Shown here piece after piece: positions 23,849 through 27,394 of a stretch of 27,394 nt of DNA. Source of the stretch: Bacillota bacterium (lineage in GTDB: Bacteria; Bacillota; Clostridia; Christensenellales; Borkfalkiaceae); assembly GCA_003343995.1 (NCBI GenBank), contig QAKE01000036.1, forward strand, positions 1-27,394, written 5' to 3'. The position numbers were made by a program, and so were the translations under genes. Numbering within the stretch: position 1 is the stretch's first letter; the number at the start of each line of letters is the position of its first letter. The notes beneath the pieces were generated by a model that was not told the origin of the DNA, ran no database searches, and saw only the letters and a list, made by a program, of their open reading frames with translations.

Positions 23849-25516
23849 TTAAGCTCCTACCACCGCAGAAACCGTAATATCGGAAATATATACAAATACG
23901 CTATCCTGATACGTAGCATTAGTGGGATTTTTTATAACGATGCTTACGCCTTCAAGCCCTGTCGCATTAAAGGAAATTGTATCGATTGTTCCGTCAGTAA
24001 GCGTTTTAGAAGTTAAAAGAGTTCCGTCTTTATATACTTCTATAGTCTTTTGAATACCCCAACCCGCTCCGTGCACGATTTTCGCGTCAAAGCTATAGGT
24101 TTTTGTTTCTTCAGTATCTTCTTTATCAAAACTTAAAGTAAAGAAAGAAGTATTTCCATTTCCCCAAACGCTTTGGGTTTCCAATACGATAGCATTTTTA
24201 CCGTTGAGAGAAGATTTAGTAATTCCAAATCCGCCATAGTTGTAAATTCCCCAATTTGTGCCCTTGAGGGTTAAATCGGCAAGATTCTGTGCATAGGCAA
24301 AACTGCCCTCGTCGATCCCCGCGACGCTTAAATACTGCGTTTTAAATGCTGCGTATTTGGTAGCGTTCGCCTTTTCTTCGGATAATAAAACGTTATAGAA
24401 AGAAACTATTTTTGTGAAATCTTCTTCTGTAGGTGTAGCACTCAAATTATCTATTAGATAATTTACATATGCTCCGCTACAAATTTTCGGTTCGGTAATT
24501 TCTACGCTGATATCAGCGCCCAATTTCCCTGTTTTATCTTGCAAATAAATTCTTAACTGACTTAAATCGGAAACGGATAAGGATACGAACGTCCATTCTC
24601 CATTTTGCAGATAGAAACTCAATCCATTATTATCAAAAGTGGTTCCGCTGCTACCGAGTTGTACCCCGTCCCTGCCAGCTTTGATATAAAAGGCAACCGT
24701 TCCGCCTTGGGTAAGTGTATTGCTAAAATCAAATACCATTTTAGATCCCGAGGTCCAATCCCCCCAGTTTTTCACGCCGTTTTCGTTTAAAATTTCGGAA
24801 GTAATTTTCAAAACATTAAAACCGTTATAAGTATTTTCTACTTTTTCAACAATCGTCTTTTCGCATGAGTCGGCAATAACGTCATAAGTAATAGAAATAG
24901 GATTTGCTTCCTTGAAATTAACCAAAGAAGAATATTCCTTATAATTATTTACCGTTTCAATAATCGTATCCAATACTTGCGACTGTTCTTGCGTTAACGA
25001 CGCATCAGGATCGTTTTTTGCAAGCGTTGCCACTTGAACTACGCTTCTTTCAATTTTTTCGGAATAAGCGGTCTTTAATAAATTTTCCGTTCCTTTTTCA
25101 TATACCGTAATCACCGCTCTGGCAGAAAAAGCCTGTGCGTAAACGGTCGTAGGAATATTCATGATAACCGCTCTATAAGTATATTCGTTCTCTTCCTGTA
25201 CAGGAGATCCGACGGACGCCTGTGCGTTTTCTGTTTCTAACTTCAACTCTCCATTTAAAATTGAAGAAGGAATAAGGACTATTCCCATTTTTACGTCATA
25301 CGTTGCGGACAAACCATCCCACTCTTCCGAAGAAACGTCTGCTTCAAAACGAAGTCCCATAGGCTCGGCAAATCTAATTGACGCTCCTTTCAATGATAAG
25401 GAGGATACCGTTATTTCCTCGGCGGAACCGATAATTCCCTGCACGGGCAAACATACGGCTAATAAGAATAAAAGAGAAAAGAAAAACGCAGATATTTTTC
25501 CAAGAATAGTCTTCAT
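23849..25516 (-). CDS. Secreted beta-sandwich protein of unknown function
   Basis: The 555-residue product starts with a clear signal peptide: K5, then a long hydrophobic stretch to about residue 30, and a probable cut after GIIGSA. The first mature domain contains LKGASIRFAEPMGLRFEADV (about 42-61). This G-A-S-I-R...G-L-R-F pattern appears in secreted proteins of gut Clostridia with no assigned function. A helical linker (about 160-210) follows, then two jelly-roll-like domains resembling carbohydrate-binding modules. The last ends VFVYISDITVSA, much like the end of the upstream neighbour. There is no LPXTG or membrane anchor at the C-terminus. Binding the glycan that the operon's enzymes degrade is a reasonable inference. 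Its ATG overlaps the stop of a 49-codon gene (ATGA). Confidence 0.8.
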   Translation of the reverse strand: MKTILGKISAFFFSLLFLLAVCLPVQGIIGSAEEITVSSLSLKGASIRFAEPMGLRFEADVSSEEWDGLSATYDVKMGIVLIPSSILNGELKLETENAQASVGSPVQEENEYTYRAVIMNIPTTVYAQAFSARAVITVYEKGTENLLKTAYSEKIERSVVQVATLAKNDPDASLTQEQSQVLDTIIETVNNYKEYSSLVNFKEANPISITYDVIADSCEKTIVEKVENTYNGFNVLKITSEILNENGVKNWGDWTSGSKMVFDFSNTLTQGGTVAFYIKAGRDGVQLGSSGTTFDNNGLSFYLQNGEWTFVSLSVSDLSQLRIYLQDKTGKLGADISVEITEPKICSGAYVNYLIDNLSATPTEEDFTKIVSFYNVLLSEEKANATKYAAFKTQYLSVAGIDEGSFAYAQNLADLTLKGTNWGIYNYGGFGITKSSLNGKNAIVLETQSVWGNGNTSFFTLSFDKEDTEETKTYSFDAKIVHGAGWGIQKTIEVYKDGTLLTSKTLTDGTIDTISFNATGLEGVSIVIKNPTNATYQDSVFVYISDITVSAVVGA

Positions 25517-25662
25517 GACATTGTCCCCCCGTTTGTAAACTCCTGAGGCCAGGTGGACGGATATTCGATAAAGTTATCGTTTGTCGGATTGGTGGAAGTT
25601 GTTATAACGTCTTTTGTTTGCAACGCTATAATCTTCGCTGTGGGTGTTAAATAGATTTTCAT
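25513..25662 (-). CDS. Small 49-residue protein translationally coupled to the secreted protein
   Basis: Between two large secreted-protein genes lies an intact 49-codon frame starting at ATG 25662. It has the best ribosome binding site in the window (AGGAGG, 6 bases upstream). Its stop overlaps the next ATG as ATGA (25513-25516). The peptide begins MKIYLTPTAKIIALQTKDVI, continues TTSTNPTNDNFIEY and ends with a Thr/Gly-rich tail. It has no membrane segment, no cysteine and no signal peptide. I recall similar short proteins of gut Bacillota with a K-x-Y-x-x-P start and a DVITTS-like middle, but assign no function. Possible roles are a coupling leader for the secreted protein, a small regulator, or a peptide precursor. 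No modifying enzyme is encoded nearby. Position, spacing and overlap make it very likely to be translated. Confidence 0.75.
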   Translation of the reverse strand: MKIYLTPTAKIIALQTKDVITTSTNPTNDNFIEYPSTWPQEFTNGGTMS

Positions 25663-25682
25663 AAATTTCCTCCTAAGGTATA

Positions 25683-27394
25683 TTATTTCTCAGCGATAAT
25701 ATCGCTAATATAAAAAGTTGTATTGGAATGAAGTTTTGCCCAAGAACGATACCATACAAACATCATTTTGAAACCGTCGATATTTGTCTTGGAACCCGCG
25801 CTTAAATTATCAAAATTATTGATAACTACTTTATTCCACTTTCTGGGCGTCAAACGATTATTTTCCCAAGAAGATAATGTCTTTTCTCCCACTGCCACAT
25901 AATCATCCTCTTCCGTATAGACATAGAAACTGATGGAAGAATATTCAGATATATCTTTAAGCATAGAATTGGTAATGGTTAAATCAATCTGATATCCTTG
26001 CGTATTTTTGATATCCAATTTTAACGTCGGCTTATTATTGTATTTCTTTTCATCCGATATACCGACGGAAAAATCGCCCGCATTATAACCCGACTGCGTA
26101 TCCGCCAATACGTTTAACTGTATCTGGGATAATCCGTATTCACTACCGGAATATACCATGGTGTTTTTCTGATAAGTCAATCCATAAACCAATTCAAAAT
26201 ATCTGATTTTTATACTTTCGAGTTTTTCTTCATTTTTTTCTGTCGTAATTTTATCTGATAAATCTATGAGGTTTTTCAACTCCTCTTTTCCGCTGTCCGA
26301 AGAAATCTGATTCAACAATTGATTAAAAGTCGTCCCGAATATATCCGTCTGCGGAATATTCAAAGCAGAATAAATATCTGCGGCAATGGATAACATATTG
26401 GCGTCTGTCTTTTCTTGTTTCAATAAGGAATCGGCATATCCTTTATCAAAAACAAACACCGAAGATAAATAAACGTCATATTTCCCTTGTGGCAAACTCC
26501 AATTCGGTCTATCTCCCGTTCCGGGGCTTACAATATTAAAAGAATAATTGATAAGTCCATTATTTTTAATATAGCTCAAATCCCTGACATAAACAAACGT
26601 CCATTGACCTACGGATAAATGATTATTATTCCATGAGGTATCATCCATCCACGCGACCAGATTTTCCTTCTCGGTATAGACGTACAATCCCAATCCTTGA
26701 TTTTCTGTCAGATTTATAAGCATAGGAGAAAGAAAAGTAATTTTCAGATCGCAGGCACCGTCTACGTTCAAGGAAATTTTTGTAGAGGCTTTTTCGTCAA
26801 GATTTTTTATCTCATAGTCGGTTGACTTTTTCACGCTATCGTTCATATTACCCGCGCTTAAACTTGCATTAACCTGTTTTTCCCCTAAAACGGAATCAAA
26901 ATAAATGACTTTATTCTCTTCTATTTCCACATCGTTTTCTATCGCCAGTATTTTACTTCTGGTTACGGAAAGTTTTTGATAATTATCTACCGTTTCTTTT
27001 TCTTCTTCCGATAAATTGGCATATAAATTCTCTATATAATCGCATTGAGCCGTAAGTTTTGCAGTTTCTTGTTTACCAAAGAGTTCCGGAAGAACCTCCA
27101 CCTTTTCTTTCACTTCTTCCGCCGTTTTTTCAGGAAGCATATAGATATTGGAAAAGTACAAATTTCTTTCTCCTAATCCCAAAAGTCCGTTTGCACCGTA
27201 TTCATAATAACTGAAAAGCATACCGTTTATATCTTTGGAGGTGAAATCATTGCTTATTAAGGAATTTCCCGAATTTTCCGCACTTTTTGTATAATCTTTT
27301 ACTTTTACAAGTGTCCATGTATTGGAATACAACTTTACATAAGTAGACCAATTCACATAGAAATCCAGATTTGTATTGCCGTCATTATATACAT
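25683..27394 (-). CDS. Large secreted-type modular beta-sandwich protein, N-terminus beyond window
   Basis: The frame is open to the window edge, so the first part of the gene is missing; the GTG at 27356 is not a credible start. The visible 569 residues show three repeats of one plan: a jelly-roll domain followed by a helical linker. Matching landmarks are the W-T-x-V/F-x-V strand (NTWTLVKV, GQWTFVYV, RKWNKVVI) preceded by NNHLSVG- or NNRLTPR-type loops. Strand pairs such as GLYVYTEKENLVAW and SFYVYTEEDDYVAV also match, as do closing motifs NLYFSNIYML, DVYLSSVFVF and TFYISDII. Linkers such as SEEEKETVDNYQKLSVTRSK are FIVAR-like helical bundles. Such arrays are common in glycan-binding surface proteins. 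No C-terminal anchor is present. It is presumably exported, but the signal peptide cannot be seen. Confidence 0.75.
   Translation of the reverse strand, partial: VYNDGNTNLDFYVNWSTYVKLYSNTWTLVKVKDYTKSAENSGNSLISNDFTSKDINGMLFSYYEYGANGLLGLGERNLYFSNIYMLPEKTAEEVKEKVEVLPELFGKQETAKLTAQCDYIENLYANLSEEEKETVDNYQKLSVTRSKILAIENDVEIEENKVIYFDSVLGEKQVNASLSAGNMNDSVKKSTDYEIKNLDEKASTKISLNVDGACDLKITFLSPMLINLTENQGLGLYVYTEKENLVAWMDDTSWNNNHLSVGQWTFVYVRDLSYIKNNGLINYSFNIVSPGTGDRPNWSLPQGKYDVYLSSVFVFDKGYADSLLKQEKTDANMLSIAADIYSALNIPQTDIFGTTFNQLLNQISSDSGKEELKNLIDLSDKITTEKNEEKLESIKIRYFELVYGLTYQKNTMVYSGSEYGLSQIQLNVLADTQSGYNAGDFSVGISDEKKYNNKPTLKLDIKNTQGYQIDLTITNSMLKDISEYSSISFYVYTEEDDYVAVGEKTLSSWENNRLTPRKWNKVVINNFDNLSAGSKTNIDGFKMMFVWYRSWAKLHSNTTFYISDIIAEK

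Noticed and set aside
1..27394. CRISPR arrays, prophage genes or an origin of replication
   Set aside because: No regularly spaced short repeats, phage structural genes or DnaA-box clusters were seen on either strand.

Overview
The window looks like a chromosomal segment of an anaerobic, low-branching Gram-positive bacterium, probably an uncultured Clostridia (Bacillota) from an animal gut. The evidence is an oxygen-independent (class III) ribonucleotide reductase, strong AGGAGG-type ribosome binding sites, sigma-A style promoters, and a capsule control module in which the membrane adaptor and tyrosine kinase are separate proteins, as is usual in Bacillota. The genus cannot be fixed from the sequence. 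Nearly all genes lie on the minus strand, so operons run from high to low coordinates.

Region 1 (1-8 kb, visibly G+C-rich) is housekeeping. It holds the 3' part of tRNA-Glu(CUC) with its terminator, then an nrdD-trxB operon. This NrdD carries its own C-terminal glutaredoxin-like domain and sits directly upstream of a thioredoxin reductase. Its promoter is covered by two NrdR boxes 32 bp apart. Next comes a three-gene operon with a clear sigma-A promoter: an uncharacterised TIM-barrel-like protein, a DMT-family transporter and a SIMPL-domain protein. A small plus-strand gene of unknown function follows, sharing a bidirectional terminator with the next operon.

Region 2 (8-12.4 kb) is a four-gene capsule/exopolysaccharide module in the order capA (chain-length co-polymerase), capB (BY-kinase), capC (PHP-type tyrosine phosphatase), capD (UDP-HexNAc 4,6-dehydratase). 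A perfect TTGACA-N17-TATAAT promoter lies about 260 bases upstream. Between them, the untranslated leader carries a hairpin and a run of ten identical bases (G in the transcript), so the module may be phase-variable.

Region 3 (12.4-15.8 kb) is a junction of mobile-element debris. It contains a terminator with a short gene remnant, an IS66-family element whose transposase gene is frameshifted, and a plus-strand IS3-family orfB fragment. From here the sequence is clearly A+T-rich.

Region 4 (15.8-27.4 kb, A+T-rich) is one tightly packed minus-strand operon that enters from beyond the right edge. It encodes a secreted modular beta-sandwich protein (cut by the window), a previously easy-to-miss 49-residue small protein, a second secreted protein with a signal peptide, a GH36 alpha-galactosidase, two tandem DUF4091/GH123-like proteins, a GH35 beta-galactosidase and an alpha/beta-hydrolase esterase. 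Together they suggest breakdown of an acetylated, galactose/galactosamine-rich glycan: the secreted proteins would bind glycan outside, while the enzymes, which lack signal peptides, would finish degradation inside the cell. No importer or regulator is visible in the window.
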